From assembly GCF_016887565.1 (NCBI RefSeq), contig NZ_CP069396.1, forward strand, positions 3,933,001-3,997,000: 64,000 nucleotides of DNA, written 5' to 3'. Source of the DNA: Archangium violaceum. GTDB taxonomy: Bacteria; Myxococcota; Myxococcia; Myxococcales; Myxococcaceae. Under the pieces are notes generated by a model. It saw nothing but the letters and a program-made list of their open reading frames with translations. It was not told the origin of the DNA and did not search any database. Position 1 is the stretch's first letter; each line of letters opens with the position of its first letter. Shown here one piece after another: positions 1-10,621 of this stretch. Both the position numbers and the translations under genes were made by a program.

Positions 1-104
1 CCATCCCCGCTCTCCGCCAGCACGGTGACGTCCGGGAGGGACTCCAGCAGGGCCCGCAGCCCCGCCCTCACCAGCTTGTGGTCATCCGCCAGCAGTACGC
101 GCAC
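1..104 (-). CDS. NarL/FixJ-type response regulator, N-terminal fragment (cut by window edge)
   Basis: Reading the minus strand from a GTG at 104 gives VRVLLADDHKLVRAGLRALL, the start of a receiver domain. It has the acidic DD pair and the DHKLVRAG pattern typical of NarL/FixJ response regulators, which have a LuxR-type DNA-binding C-terminus. About 34 residues are visible; the phosphoacceptor Asp and the output domain lie beyond the left edge. The start overlaps the last 23 bases of the upstream sensor kinase, so the two are translationally coupled and this is almost certainly its cognate regulator. The output domain is inferred from family and context, not seen. Confidence 0.8.
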   Translation of the reverse strand, partial: MRVLLADDHKLVRAGLRALLESLPDVTVLAESGD

Positions 105-3100
105 GATGCTCCTCCTCTTCGGCGAGTGGCACCTCGGCCACGACACTCGTCCCCTCGCCGGGCCGGGACGTCACCTCGAAGCGGCCCCCCAGGTCCCTCA
201 CCCGCTCCTGCATGCCGAACAGCCCGAAGCCCCGGGAGGCGCCACCCGCGAGTACCGATTCGGGCGCGAAGCCCTTGCCGTCGTCGCGCACCTCCAACCG
301 GACGGCCTCTCCGGCCGGCTCCAGCCGGACGTCGATGTGCCGCGCGCCCGCGTGGCGCAGGGCGTTGGTGACCGCTTCCTGGATGACCCGGAACAGGACG
401 ATGTCCCGCTCCGCCCCGAGCACTGGCAGATCCGGGGCCGCGTCGAAGCCGATTCCGACGCCACCGCGCTGCCGCACGCCGCGCAGATAGCCCTCCAGGG
501 CGGGCACGAGGCCGATCTCGTCGAGCATCGGCGGACGGAGGTCGATGGAGAGAGCCCTCACCTGGCCGATGAGCCGGTCCACCAGGGAGATCGTCTCGGC
601 GAGGCGGTCCATGCCCGGGCCGGCGGCTCGCCCCGCGGCGGCCACGAGGCCCAGGTTGATCTTCACGGCGGTGAGCGCCTGGCCGAACTCGTCGTGCAGC
701 TCCTGGGCGAGGTGCTTGCGCTCCTGCTCCTTCGCCGCCTCCAGCCGCATCGTCAGGCGGCGCAGGCGCGCGAAGGCCTCCCGCAGGCCGTCACGGCTGG
801 TGCGGGCCTCCGCCAGCGCCTGCTCCCGCTCGGCCTGGAGCTCGCGGAGCGCCCGGTTGCGCCGCTGCAGATCCCTCGTCCTCCAGCCCAGGCCCGCGAC
901 CACTCCGAGCATGAGCAGCACCAGGGCGCCGAAGTGGACCTCGCCACGCCGCCAGAAGGGTGGGGTGACCCTCAGGGCGAGCGGGCGCGTCTCGCCCCAG
1001 TCACGACCCGGAGCACGCCCACGGATGCTCAGCTGGTAGTCTCCGGGCGGCAGCGCGTGGAAGGTGAGCTGGCTGCGCGACCCGAGCGGCAGCCAGGCGC
1101 CGTCGGCCGTGAGCCGGTAGGCGTACTCCGCGTCGCCCCGGCTGAAGTCGAGGACGGCGAACTCCAGCGAGAAGGGCTGCGCCCAGGGCACCTCCAGGGA
1201 GGTCAGCTCCCACACGGGACGATCGGGGCGTGCCTCCATCCCCTCGATGGAGGTGATGATGAGGGGAGGAGTGGGGCCCCGTTGGGGACGGACGGAAGGG
1301 TCCAGCGCGACGACGCCCTTCCGGGTTCCCCAGTAGAGCCGCCCACCGTCCAGCGCCACGGCCTTGGCGTTGAAGACCACCGTCGGCAGCCCGTCGGACG
1401 CGGCGTAGCTCTCGAAGTGCCCCGACGCCTCGTCGAAGCGCGAGAGCCCCGCTCTCGTCGACACCCAGAGCGCCCCGTCCGGCGAGCGCGCGAGCGCCAC
1501 CACGTGGTCGTCGATGAGGCCCTCGCCGCGCGTCCAGCGCGCCACGTCCGGGATTCCCCCTCCCGCGTCGGGCACGACGCGCTGGAGCCCCCCACCCACG
1601 GTGCCAATCCACACCGCTCCGGACGGGTCCTCCAGCAGCGCGCCGACGTGGTGGTGACTGAGCCCCGGCGAGCCGCCCGGGGAGAGGCGCGTGCACTCGA
1701 GGGTCTCTTCCTCCACCGTGCAGAAACCCGCCCCGCCCGAGCGCGTGCCCACCCAGAGCCGCCCGCGGCGGTCCTCCATCAACACCGTGACGAAGTCGTC
1801 GGGGATCGAGCGCGGGTCCGCGGCGGAGTGACGGAAGACGACGAAGTCATCGGTCTCCGGCTGGTAGCGGTAGAGGCCGCCCCCTCCAGAGCCAAGCCAC
1901 ACGCGCCCCCGGGAGTCCTGGAGCAGCGAGTAGACGAAGCCCGGCGCCCGGCCTTCTCCCTCGCCCAGTCCCCGCCGGTAGAACCGGAAGTCGCCGGTGG
2001 CCGGGTCGAAGCGCCATGAGCCGTCGGAGACCCCGGCCCAGATGGTGCCCTCGCGGGTGCGCAGCAGGGAGAGGACGCCGTTGACCTGCTCGCCCTTGGA
2101 GGCGGGCACGACCAGCGGCTCCACCACGCCCGTGGCCACCGTCAGCGTCGCCACTCCGTCGCCGTAGTTGCCCAGGAGCAGGCGCCCGTCGCCATCGGGC
2201 AGCACCGCGTAGATGTCCCCCAGCGCCAGGGCGCCCGCTCCTTCCGGGTCCACCGTGTCGACGCGCTGGAGGACGGGTGGATGGAGGGAGGCCCGGACGA
2301 GCCCCGCGCCGAAGGTGCCGACGAACAGTCCCCGCTGTGCGTCCAGCGCCAGCGCTCCCTGGTCGATGTACTGCGCACCCGCTCCCCGCAGGGGCGTCTC
2401 CTCCGCGGTCATCCGTCCGGTCGCCGTGTCCAGGCGGTACAGGCCCTGGCCATAGGTTCCAATCCAGAGCGTCCCTTCTCCATCCGGCTCCAGCTCGGTG
2501 ACATTGATGAGCGTGTCGGAGAGCGCCACGCGGCGCAGGTGCCCGGCGCCGGGTTCCCACCGGTAGAGGCCGTCCCGCGCGCCGACCCAGAGCCCTCCCG
2601 CCTCGTCCGGCGCGAGGCTGAAGATGTCCTGGGCCGCGCGCCCACCGGTCTCGGCGGGAACCCGCTCGAAGGAGGACTCGCCCGCGCGCCGCCGGAACAG
2701 GCCCCGGCCCACGGTGCCGGCCCAGAGCGTCCCGGAGCCCTCGCGGTGCAGCGTCATGACGAACTCGTCCCCGCCACCGGGCAGCAGCGGTGTCCGCGAG
2801 GCTCGGCCGGTCCCGGGGTCCAGCAGGCTGAGCCCGGAAGCCGTTCCCACCCACAGCTGGCCACCCTCGGCGTCCGCGAGCGCGAAGACTCCGCCATCGT
2901 CGATGCTCGCCGGGTTCGCGGGGTCGTGGCGGAAGTGCTGGAACGACCAGCGCGCCCGGTCGAGCAGGTTCAGTCCCCCCGTGTTCGTGCCGATCCACAG
3001 CCGGCCCAGCGCGTCCTCATGGACGGTCCTCACGGCGCTGCTCGTCAGGGACTCGGGGTGACCCACCTCGTGCTGGAACTTGCGGAAGCGCTGGCCGTCA

Positions 3101-3306
3101 TGGAGGTAGAGCGCTTCCCTCGTTCCAATCCACAGCAGCCCCACCCGGTCGCGGAACACCTCGGTGATGATCTCGGCCTCGAAGGAGCGGGAGACGCCCA
3201 CCTCGCGGAAGTCGAGCCGCGGCGCACCTGACGACGCGCCCGTCAACAGCAGCAGGAGCAGGGTGCTCCCGAGGACTCTGACCACACCGCGCGACACATC
3301 GGACAC
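82..3306 (-). CDS. Two-component-regulator-propeller sensor histidine kinase
   Basis: About 1074 residues. A signal segment is followed by many repeats of the LWIGT type (two-component regulator propeller blades, roughly residues 30-690). A Y_Y_Y-type beta-sandwich follows, then a membrane segment near 790-815, a coiled coil, a HisKA_3 dimerisation domain with ELHDEFGQ (phospho-His near 870), and a HATPase with DDGKGF and GFGLFGMQER. The long periplasmic propeller suggests ligand sensing across the inner membrane, followed by phosphorylation of the overlapping NarL-type regulator. I chose the GTG at 3306 because it places a hydrophobic signal (VLGSTLLLLLLTGASSG) near the N-terminus. A longer reading from 3420 adds 38 residues of non-signal sequence. 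No strong ribosome-binding site is visible at either start. The ligand cannot be predicted. Confidence 0.88.
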   Translation of the reverse strand: MSDVSRGVVRVLGSTLLLLLLTGASSGAPRLDFREVGVSRSFEAEIITEVFRDRVGLLWIGTREALYLHDGQRFRKFQHEVGHPESLTSSAVRTVHEDALGRLWIGTNTGGLNLLDRARWSFQHFRHDPANPASIDDGGVFALADAEGGQLWVGTASGLSLLDPGTGRASRTPLLPGGGDEFVMTLHREGSGTLWAGTVGRGLFRRRAGESSFERVPAETGGRAAQDIFSLAPDEAGGLWVGARDGLYRWEPGAGHLRRVALSDTLINVTELEPDGEGTLWIGTYGQGLYRLDTATGRMTAEETPLRGAGAQYIDQGALALDAQRGLFVGTFGAGLVRASLHPPVLQRVDTVDPEGAGALALGDIYAVLPDGDGRLLLGNYGDGVATLTVATGVVEPLVVPASKGEQVNGVLSLLRTREGTIWAGVSDGSWRFDPATGDFRFYRRGLGEGEGRAPGFVYSLLQDSRGRVWLGSGGGGLYRYQPETDDFVVFRHSAADPRSIPDDFVTVLMEDRRGRLWVGTRSGGAGFCTVEEETLECTRLSPGGSPGLSHHHVGALLEDPSGAVWIGTVGGGLQRVVPDAGGGIPDVARWTRGEGLIDDHVVALARSPDGALWVSTRAGLSRFDEASGHFESYAASDGLPTVVFNAKAVALDGGRLYWGTRKGVVALDPSVRPQRGPTPPLIITSIEGMEARPDRPVWELTSLEVPWAQPFSLEFAVLDFSRGDAEYAYRLTADGAWLPLGSRSQLTFHALPPGDYQLSIRGRAPGRDWGETRPLALRVTPPFWRRGEVHFGALVLLMLGVVAGLGWRTRDLQRRNRALRELQAEREQALAEARTSRDGLREAFARLRRLTMRLEAAKEQERKHLAQELHDEFGQALTAVKINLGLVAAAGRAAGPGMDRLAETISLVDRLIGQVRALSIDLRPPMLDEIGLVPALEGYLRGVRQRGGVGIGFDAAPDLPVLGAERDIVLFRVIQEAVTNALRHAGARHIDVRLEPAGEAVRLEVRDDGKGFAPESVLAGGASRGFGLFGMQERVRDLGGRFEVTSRPGEGTSVVAEVPLAEEEEHRARTAGG

Positions 3307-3452
3307 CCGTGGAAACGTACCAGCAGTCCCACTGGCATGCGCCCGGTGGACAGGGGCGCGCTGCGGCATCCATATCCCACCTGGAGGGTGACCCCCTCCG
3401 GGAGTACCTGGATTCCGCACCTGGGGTCCGAGTGGTGTAGAACAAGGGGTCG

Positions 3453-5057
<1,605 letters not shown>

Positions 5058-5069
5058 TGGCTTCGCGGC

Positions 5070-6590
5070 TCACAGCTCGTCGAGGAACTCGTCGTTGTAC
5101 GTGTAGCGGCTCAGCCGCTTGACGAGCGCCTCCATGGCCTCCACCGGCTTCACCGCGAAGAGCATCTGGCGCATCTTCTTCACCTTCTCGTACTCCTTGA
5201 GGGTGAAGAGCTTCTCCTCCTTGCGCGTGCCCGACTGGCCGATGTTGATCGCCGGGAAGATGCGCTTCTCCGCCAGGAACCGGTCCAGCGTCACCTCGGA
5301 GTTACCGGTGCCCTTGAACTCCTCGAAGATGACCTCGTCCATGCGGCTGCCCGTGTCGATGAGCGCCGTGCCCACGATGGTCAGGCTGCCGGCCTCCTCG
5401 GTGGCTCGCGCCGCGCCGAAGATGCGCTTGGGCCGCTCCAGCGCTCGGCTGTCCACGCCGCCCGACAGCGTCCGGCCCGAGTTGTCCACTTCCTTGTTGT
5501 AGGCGCGCGCCAGTCGCGTGATGGAGTCCAGGAGGATCATCACGTCCTTGCCGCTCTCCACCAGCCGCCGCGCCCGCTCCAGCGCCAGCTCGGCCACCTT
5601 CAGGTGGTCGCCCGTCGGCCGGTCCGAGCTCGAGGCCAGCACCTCGGCCTTGATGCTGCGGCGCATGTCCGTCACTTCCTCGGGGCGCTCGTCGATGAGC
5701 AGCACCATGAGGTGGATTTCCGGGTGGTTGGACACCACCGCCTGGGCAATCCGCTGCAGCATGATCGTCTTGCCCGTCTTCGGCGGCGCCACGATGAGCG
5801 CGCGCTGACCCTTGCCGATGGGGGCGATCAGGTCCATCACCCGCGTCACCATCTCGCGGTGGCCGTTCTCCAGCTTGATGCGCTCCACCGGGTCCACCGA
5901 CGTCAGGTCGGCGAAGTGCGGCAGGCGGCCCACCTGCTCCAGCGGGCGGCCATCTACCTGCTCCACGCGCTGGATGAGGCCCTTGTTGCCCTTCGTCTGC
6001 GCGAGCGCGTTGATGTACTGGCCCGGGCGCAGCCGCAGCTTCTGCACCAGGTTCTTCGGAAGCTCCGCGTCGTCCGGCGAGGGCAGCAGGTTGCGCTTGA
6101 GCTGCCGCAGGTAGGCGTTGGGGCCCTTCACCTCGGTGTCGAGCACGCCCTCCACCGGCGCCAGCGAGGGCTGGGGTGCCGGCTGATGCTGCCGCGGCTG
6201 TCCACCCTGATGGACCGGGTGGCCACCCTGTTGTCCGCCCTGCGGCTGTTGCTGCTGGGCCATCCGCTGCTGGTGCTGCTGCAGCTCCTGGGGCGTCAGG
6301 AACACCTGCTGTTGCTGACCGTCCGGACCGGGCACCAGGCGGTAGGCCTGTCCTTCCGGGGTGAAGTGCACCTGTGCACCCCGGCGGCGGCGGCGGCGAC
6401 GGCGGCGGCGGCCTCCACCCTGGCCGGGCGGGCCTCCACCGGGCTGTCCCGGCGCGGGCGCCGAGCCCTCGCCGTCATCGGGGCCCTCGTCGCCCTCGTC
6501 GTCACCATCATCCACGTCCGGCGGCGCCTCGGCACGGGCGGCCATGGGGGACGGGAGGTCTCGGGGATCGCGGTTATCGGTTTCGCTCAT
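5070..6590 (-). CDS. rho: Transcription termination factor Rho with atypical N-terminus
   Basis: 506 residues. The C-terminal ~300 are a clear Rho hexameric RNA helicase: Walker A APPKTGKT near 267-274, Walker B LMVLLIDERPEEV, ITRLARAYN, and the R-loop region FLAEKRIFPAI. The N-terminus is not standard. It has an acidic Gly/Pro stretch, ten consecutive Arg (61-70), and a Gln/His/Gly-rich segment (about 93-140) where the usual N-terminal helix bundle would be. The following OB-fold region aligns in outline (LPSPDD..., LRLRPGQ), but the usual GFGFLR RNA-contact motif reads PNAYLR. It could be the housekeeping Rho or a second copy; the window cannot tell. A short GC hairpin lies in its leader. 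Confidence 0.92.
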   Translation of the reverse strand: MSETDNRDPRDLPSPMAARAEAPPDVDDGDDEGDEGPDDGEGSAPAPGQPGGGPPGQGGGRRRRRRRRRRGAQVHFTPEGQAYRLVPGPDGQQQQVFLTPQELQQHQQRMAQQQQPQGGQQGGHPVHQGGQPRQHQPAPQPSLAPVEGVLDTEVKGPNAYLRQLKRNLLPSPDDAELPKNLVQKLRLRPGQYINALAQTKGNKGLIQRVEQVDGRPLEQVGRLPHFADLTSVDPVERIKLENGHREMVTRVMDLIAPIGKGQRALIVAPPKTGKTIMLQRIAQAVVSNHPEIHLMVLLIDERPEEVTDMRRSIKAEVLASSSDRPTGDHLKVAELALERARRLVESGKDVMILLDSITRLARAYNKEVDNSGRTLSGGVDSRALERPKRIFGAARATEEAGSLTIVGTALIDTGSRMDEVIFEEFKGTGNSEVTLDRFLAEKRIFPAINIGQSGTRKEEKLFTLKEYEKVKKMRQMLFAVKPVEAMEALVKRLSRYTYNDEFLDEL

Positions 6591-6611
6591 GGTCTACGGG
6601 AAGTTGCGGTG

Positions 6612-6626
6612 CCCCCTGTGAGGGGG
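6612..6626 (-). promoter_or_regulatory. Small hairpin in the rho leader
   Basis: Arms CCCCC and GGGGG with a five-base loop lie 22 bases upstream of the rho start. In several bacteria rho mRNA is controlled in its leader, so a structure here could matter. The stem is short, and such stems are common by chance in GC-rich DNA. Confidence 0.25.
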
Positions 6627-6846
6627 TCCCCCGGCGGGAGCCGCGCGGAGTCGATGACTGTGGGACAGAAGCCCGGCGCGGGGTCCTCGGGAAGGCCCTC
6701 GCGTTGGCGCGAGCCACCCGCCGACCGAACCGCCGGCTCCTGGAGCGTCCCGGCGGCTCGAGGCCGACCGGAAAGCGCCATACAACACTAACAGAGGACA
6801 CGCCCGGAGCCCTGAGAATTTCGCGTTTCGGTGTCCTCCTTGTGGC

Positions 6847-9330
6847 TCAACGGACAGTCAGGGTGAAGGGTTGGGAGGCCTTCAGTCCTGGCTCCATCAT
6901 TCCCGGAGAATCCAGACCCGTCTCCCGGATGAGCCCTCGCACGCCCGGTGGGAGGGCGGGCTCGGGGGCGGGGAGGAGGTCCGCCAGCACCCCTGGCTCT
7001 CCGCCCATGGAGGACAGCAACCCGCGAGCCTCACCCAGCACCACCAGGTCCAGCTCCTCCCCGTCGGGCACCCCCGCCCGCTTGCGCGCCGACGCCACCG
7101 CCTCCACGAAGCCGCCCAGGGAGTCCACCAGCCCCCGCTCCTTCGCCGCCGCGCCGGACCACACCCGCCCGCGCGCCAGGGTGTCCACCCGCGCCTTCTC
7201 CAGGCTCCGCGAGGCGGCCACCTGGGTGATGAAGTCGTCGTAGGCCGAGTCCACCCAGGCCTGCACCGCCTTCCGTTCCTCCTCCGTCCAGGGCCTCCAG
7301 GAGCTGAGCAGATCGGCCATGGGCGCGCGGGTGAGGGTCTCCTGGTTCACCCCCAGCTTGTCACCCAGCAGGCCGCGCAGCGCGGGCTTCAGGAAGAAGA
7401 CGCCGATGCTTCCCGTCAACGTGGTGGGGGCCGCCCAGAGCTCATCGGCGCCCATGGCGGCGTAGTAGCCGCCCGAGGCCGCCACGTCCCCCATGGAGGC
7501 GATGACGGGCTTGGCCTTCTTCGCCTCCAGCACCGCCCGGTACATCAGCTCCGAGGCCAGCACGTCGCCTCCGCCCGAGTCCACCCGCACCACGATGGCC
7601 ACCACGGAGGGGTCCTTCCGGGCCCGCTCCAGCGCGAGCGCCACCGTCTCCGCCCCGGCGATGGCCTCGCCTCCCAGCGGCGAGCCGCGGCTCTTTCCCC
7701 CGGAGATGTTGCCCAGGACGGGCACCACGGCGATGCGGCGGCGGCCACTCCAGCGCAGCTCCCGCTCGTTGCGCGGCGAGTAGGTCGGGTCGTAGCGGGC
7801 CCCGGGCGCCAGGGCCTCCAGCTTCGCGTTCAGCTCCTCGGGGAGCAGCACCCCGTCGATCAACCCCAGCTCCTTCGCGCGGGCGGCGGTGAGGATGCCC
7901 GCCTTCCAGGACTCCCGCAGACGCTCGGGAGGGATGTTGCGCGTCTTCGCCACCTGCATCTCGTAGTAGCCCGTCTGGGTGTCCAGGTAGGCCTCGATCG
8001 TCTCGCGCTGCGCGGGACTCAGGTCGCGGCGGGTGAGCTGCTCGGGGGCCGTCTTGTAGTCGCCCACGCGCGCCACGTCCCAGGTGACGCCCAGCTTCTC
8101 CATCGTCCCGCCCAGGTAGGTGACGCTGGCGGACAGTCCGTTGACGAGCAGCGAGGAGCCGGGCAGCGCGTACACCTCGTCCGCGGCCGAGCCCACGAAG
8201 TAGGCCGTGTCATCCACGCTGTAGAGCACCGCCATCACCCGCTTGCCAGCGGCGCGCAGCCTCAGCACCGCCTGGCGCAGCTCCTCCGCCTTGGCCCAGC
8301 TCACGTCCGGCAGACCCGACACCTTCAGCAGCACGCCCTTGAGCCGCGGATCCTTCGCGGCCTCGTCCATCCACTTCAGCAGCTGGATGTACGGGTCGGA
8401 TCCGGTGATGCCGAGCAGCGACAGTCCGGGGTTCCCCCGGGCGCTCAGCCGGTCATCCAGGTCCAACATCGCCACCGAGCCCGCGTCGAGGCGCACGGCC
8501 GGGTACTTCTGGCCGGAGAGGCGCACCGCCACCACATGGTCCAGCCCGTCCCGCTCCGAGCCTCCGGCCGCGTAGGTGACGCCGAAGTTCGAGGTATCGA
8601 GCGTCAGGGCGACCTGCAGCGCCAGCGAGCGATCCGTACCGAGCCCCTGCGAGAGGCCCGCTCCCAGGCGCACACCGGAGACGAGGTGGCCCAGCACCGT
8701 ATAGGTGAGGCGCCCATTTTCCCAGTCGCCTTCCCGGGCGAGGTAGTCCGCGCTCAGCGTCAGGTTCTCGCCGAGGGGGCGCAGGCCCACGGCCAGGTTG
8801 TAGCGGCGGGGCAGGGAGTAGGGCCCCTCCTCGGGAGCGCTCACGTCCTTCACCACCAGGCCCACGGAGAGGAAGCGCGTGGGGCGGACGGTGAGGCCCA
8901 GGTCGAAGCTGGAGAGCCAGTCCAGCGCGTCGTCGCGCGAGGAGTACCCGTTGTAGGCCGCGCCGAGCGACAGCTTCTCCCCGCCGAGCGCCAGGCCGAG
9001 GGACGTCTTCCGGTAGTCCGGCAGCCCCCGCCCGCGCATCCACTCCATGCTGAAGCCAGCGCCCAGGCCGCCCAGCAGCGTGCTGCCGAGGTACAGCCCA
9101 TCACCCAGCTGGTCGTGCGCGAGGTCGCGCTCGTGCAGGTAGTACAGCTGGGCGGGGCCCACGTAGCGCAGGCCGGCGGGGTTGACGGTGAGGGCCGTGG
9201 CCTCGTCCACCAGCGCGGCGGAGGTGGGGGGCAACGTCACCCCGCGGGGGGGCGTGGCCGGCTGGAGGACGAGCGCCGGCTGTGCGAGCGCGAGACCGGG
9301 CAGCAGCAACAGGGAGAGGAGGGCACGCAT
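6847..9330 (-). CDS. sppA: SppA-type signal peptide peptidase fused to N-terminal beta-barrel-like domain
   Basis: 827 residues. An N-terminal signal peptide (MRALLSLLLLPGLALA) leads into about 230 residues of alternating beta-strand-like sequence with a DEATALTVNPAGL motif, which resembles UPF0164/PorV-type outer-membrane proteins. From about 270 it is a double-domain (67K-type) SppA. The catalytic Lys lies in GDYKTAPEQ (Lys426) and the nucleophile in DVAASGGYY (Ser619), 193 residues apart; E. coli SppA has Lys209 and Ser409. SppA normally cleaves leftover signal peptides at the periplasmic face of the inner membrane. Fusion to a barrel-like module points to an envelope or outer-membrane location instead. 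It stands alone between rho and the PEGA genes. Protease assignment is firm; the barrel is inferred from sequence pattern. Confidence 0.88.
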   Translation of the reverse strand: MRALLSLLLLPGLALAQPALVLQPATPPRGVTLPPTSAALVDEATALTVNPAGLRYVGPAQLYYLHERDLAHDQLGDGLYLGSTLLGGLGAGFSMEWMRGRGLPDYRKTSLGLALGGEKLSLGAAYNGYSSRDDALDWLSSFDLGLTVRPTRFLSVGLVVKDVSAPEEGPYSLPRRYNLAVGLRPLGENLTLSADYLAREGDWENGRLTYTVLGHLVSGVRLGAGLSQGLGTDRSLALQVALTLDTSNFGVTYAAGGSERDGLDHVVAVRLSGQKYPAVRLDAGSVAMLDLDDRLSARGNPGLSLLGITGSDPYIQLLKWMDEAAKDPRLKGVLLKVSGLPDVSWAKAEELRQAVLRLRAAGKRVMAVLYSVDDTAYFVGSAADEVYALPGSSLLVNGLSASVTYLGGTMEKLGVTWDVARVGDYKTAPEQLTRRDLSPAQRETIEAYLDTQTGYYEMQVAKTRNIPPERLRESWKAGILTAARAKELGLIDGVLLPEELNAKLEALAPGARYDPTYSPRNERELRWSGRRRIAVVPVLGNISGGKSRGSPLGGEAIAGAETVALALERARKDPSVVAIVVRVDSGGGDVLASELMYRAVLEAKKAKPVIASMGDVAASGGYYAAMGADELWAAPTTLTGSIGVFFLKPALRGLLGDKLGVNQETLTRAPMADLLSSWRPWTEEERKAVQAWVDSAYDDFITQVAASRSLEKARVDTLARGRVWSGAAAKERGLVDSLGGFVEAVASARKRAGVPDGEELDLVVLGEARGLLSSMGGEPGVLADLLPAPEPALPPGVRGLIRETGLDSPGMMEPGLKASQPFTLTVR

Positions 9331-9377
9331 GGCCCTCGGACTCTAGGCCCCGCGCTCCGGTGCACAAGCGCCGTGTC

Positions 9378-10598
9378 TCACCAATCTTCGGTTCCGTTCA
9401 CTCCCTCCAGCGGATCCCCCTTCTTGGACTTCTTCTCCTGGATGCGCCGCTTGCCGCCGCGATCCTCGCCGTTCCACTCGTCCGTGCCGTGGGCGTTCTC
9501 CAGCGGATCCGACGACTTCACCACCTTCTCCCCGCCGCCCTCGGCATTGTTCACCAGGTGATTCACCAGGCGGTTGACCTCCGACTTGAGCTGGCCGAAC
9601 TCGTCGCCCTGCAGCACCACGCGCTTGCTGCCGAGCCGCTTGCCGGTGCGCATCTCGAACAGGCCCAGCACCAGCTCCGTGGTGTTGTTGTCCGGCATGT
9701 CGCGCACGGTGCCCACCAGCCCCTGCTCCAGCCCGAGCGACTTGCCCATCCCCGCCACCGACGGGTTGGAGACATTGCCCCCACGCATCACCTCGGAGGC
9801 CACGCCGTCCAGCTTCGTGTCATAGGCCTTGTAGGCGTCCGTCGGCTGAAGCGCGGTGCTCGCCTCCACGTCGTCCGGGCTCACCTCGAGGATCTGCCCG
9901 TACTGGCGGAAGCCGGGCCGCTCCAGGCGCAGCAGGTGCTTGCCCACCGACAGCGTCGACACCGTCACCGGGGTGTAGCCCTTGAACTCGTTGTCGATGA
10001 AGACGCGCGCGCCGGCCGGACGGGACTTCACCGTCGCCCCACCGCGCAGCGCCGCGTTGACGCCCGTGGCCACCTGCAACCGCAGCGCGATGAGATCCCT
10101 GCTGAAGCGCTTGGTGTCCATCTCGTAGGTGGGGTTGAGCGCCATCAAGTCCAGCAGCGCCAGCTTCGCCTCCTCCGCGTCGCCGCGCAGGTGCATCACC
10201 GCTGCGTAGAGCGCGGTGGCGTCGCACAGCGGGTTGCAGGAAGCCGTCATCGCGCCGGCGGCCTTCTGCAGCTCCTTGAGGGTGGCGCGTATCTTGCGCT
10301 CGGCGTCCTCGTAGTCCTTCTTCTCGAAGGCCTCGAGGCTCTCCTTGTAGCCCTGCTCGCCGCGCTTGAGGGCGGTCTGCGCCTCCTCGTCCGGGGGCAT
10401 GCCGAAGAGCTCCTCGGGCTTGCGCACGGTGTAGCCCTGGAACTGGCCCAGGGCTTCGTTCATGTAGTTCTCCAACCGCGGTCCGCTCGATTCGGCCGTG
10501 GGATCCATGGGAACGATGAGCGAGGAGATGCGGCGCGGGCCGGGGGGCGGAGCCGCCAACGCCAGGGTGGGGAGGAGCAGGAGCGCAAGGGCTTTCAT
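9378..10598 (-). CDS. Exported PEGA-domain protein
   Basis: 406 residues starting MKALALLLLPTLALAAPP, a clear signal peptide; a TTG start 30 bases upstream is possible but less likely. Residues ~60-180 are helical and rich in charged residues, TPR-like. A PEGA domain (about 190-245) follows, with SRPAGARVFIDNEFKG and TPVTV. PEGA domains are small beta-sandwich modules of surface or periplasmic proteins. The tail is very polar and carries two related short motifs, DPLENAHGTDEW and DPLEGVNGTEDW. The gene lies 23 bp after another PEGA protein gene on the same strand, so the two probably form an operon. No enzymatic motif is seen. Confidence 0.8.
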   Translation of the reverse strand: MKALALLLLPTLALAAPPPGPRRISSLIVPMDPTAESSGPRLENYMNEALGQFQGYTVRKPEELFGMPPDEEAQTALKRGEQGYKESLEAFEKKDYEDAERKIRATLKELQKAAGAMTASCNPLCDATALYAAVMHLRGDAEEAKLALLDLMALNPTYEMDTKRFSRDLIALRLQVATGVNAALRGGATVKSRPAGARVFIDNEFKGYTPVTVSTLSVGKHLLRLERPGFRQYGQILEVSPDDVEASTALQPTDAYKAYDTKLDGVASEVMRGGNVSNPSVAGMGKSLGLEQGLVGTVRDMPDNNTTELVLGLFEMRTGKRLGSKRVVLQGDEFGQLKSEVNRLVNHLVNNAEGGGEKVVKSSDPLENAHGTDEWNGEDRGGKRRIQEKKSKKGDPLEGVNGTEDW

Positions 10599-10621
10599 TC
10601 GATGGACCTCGGAAAGGAACG

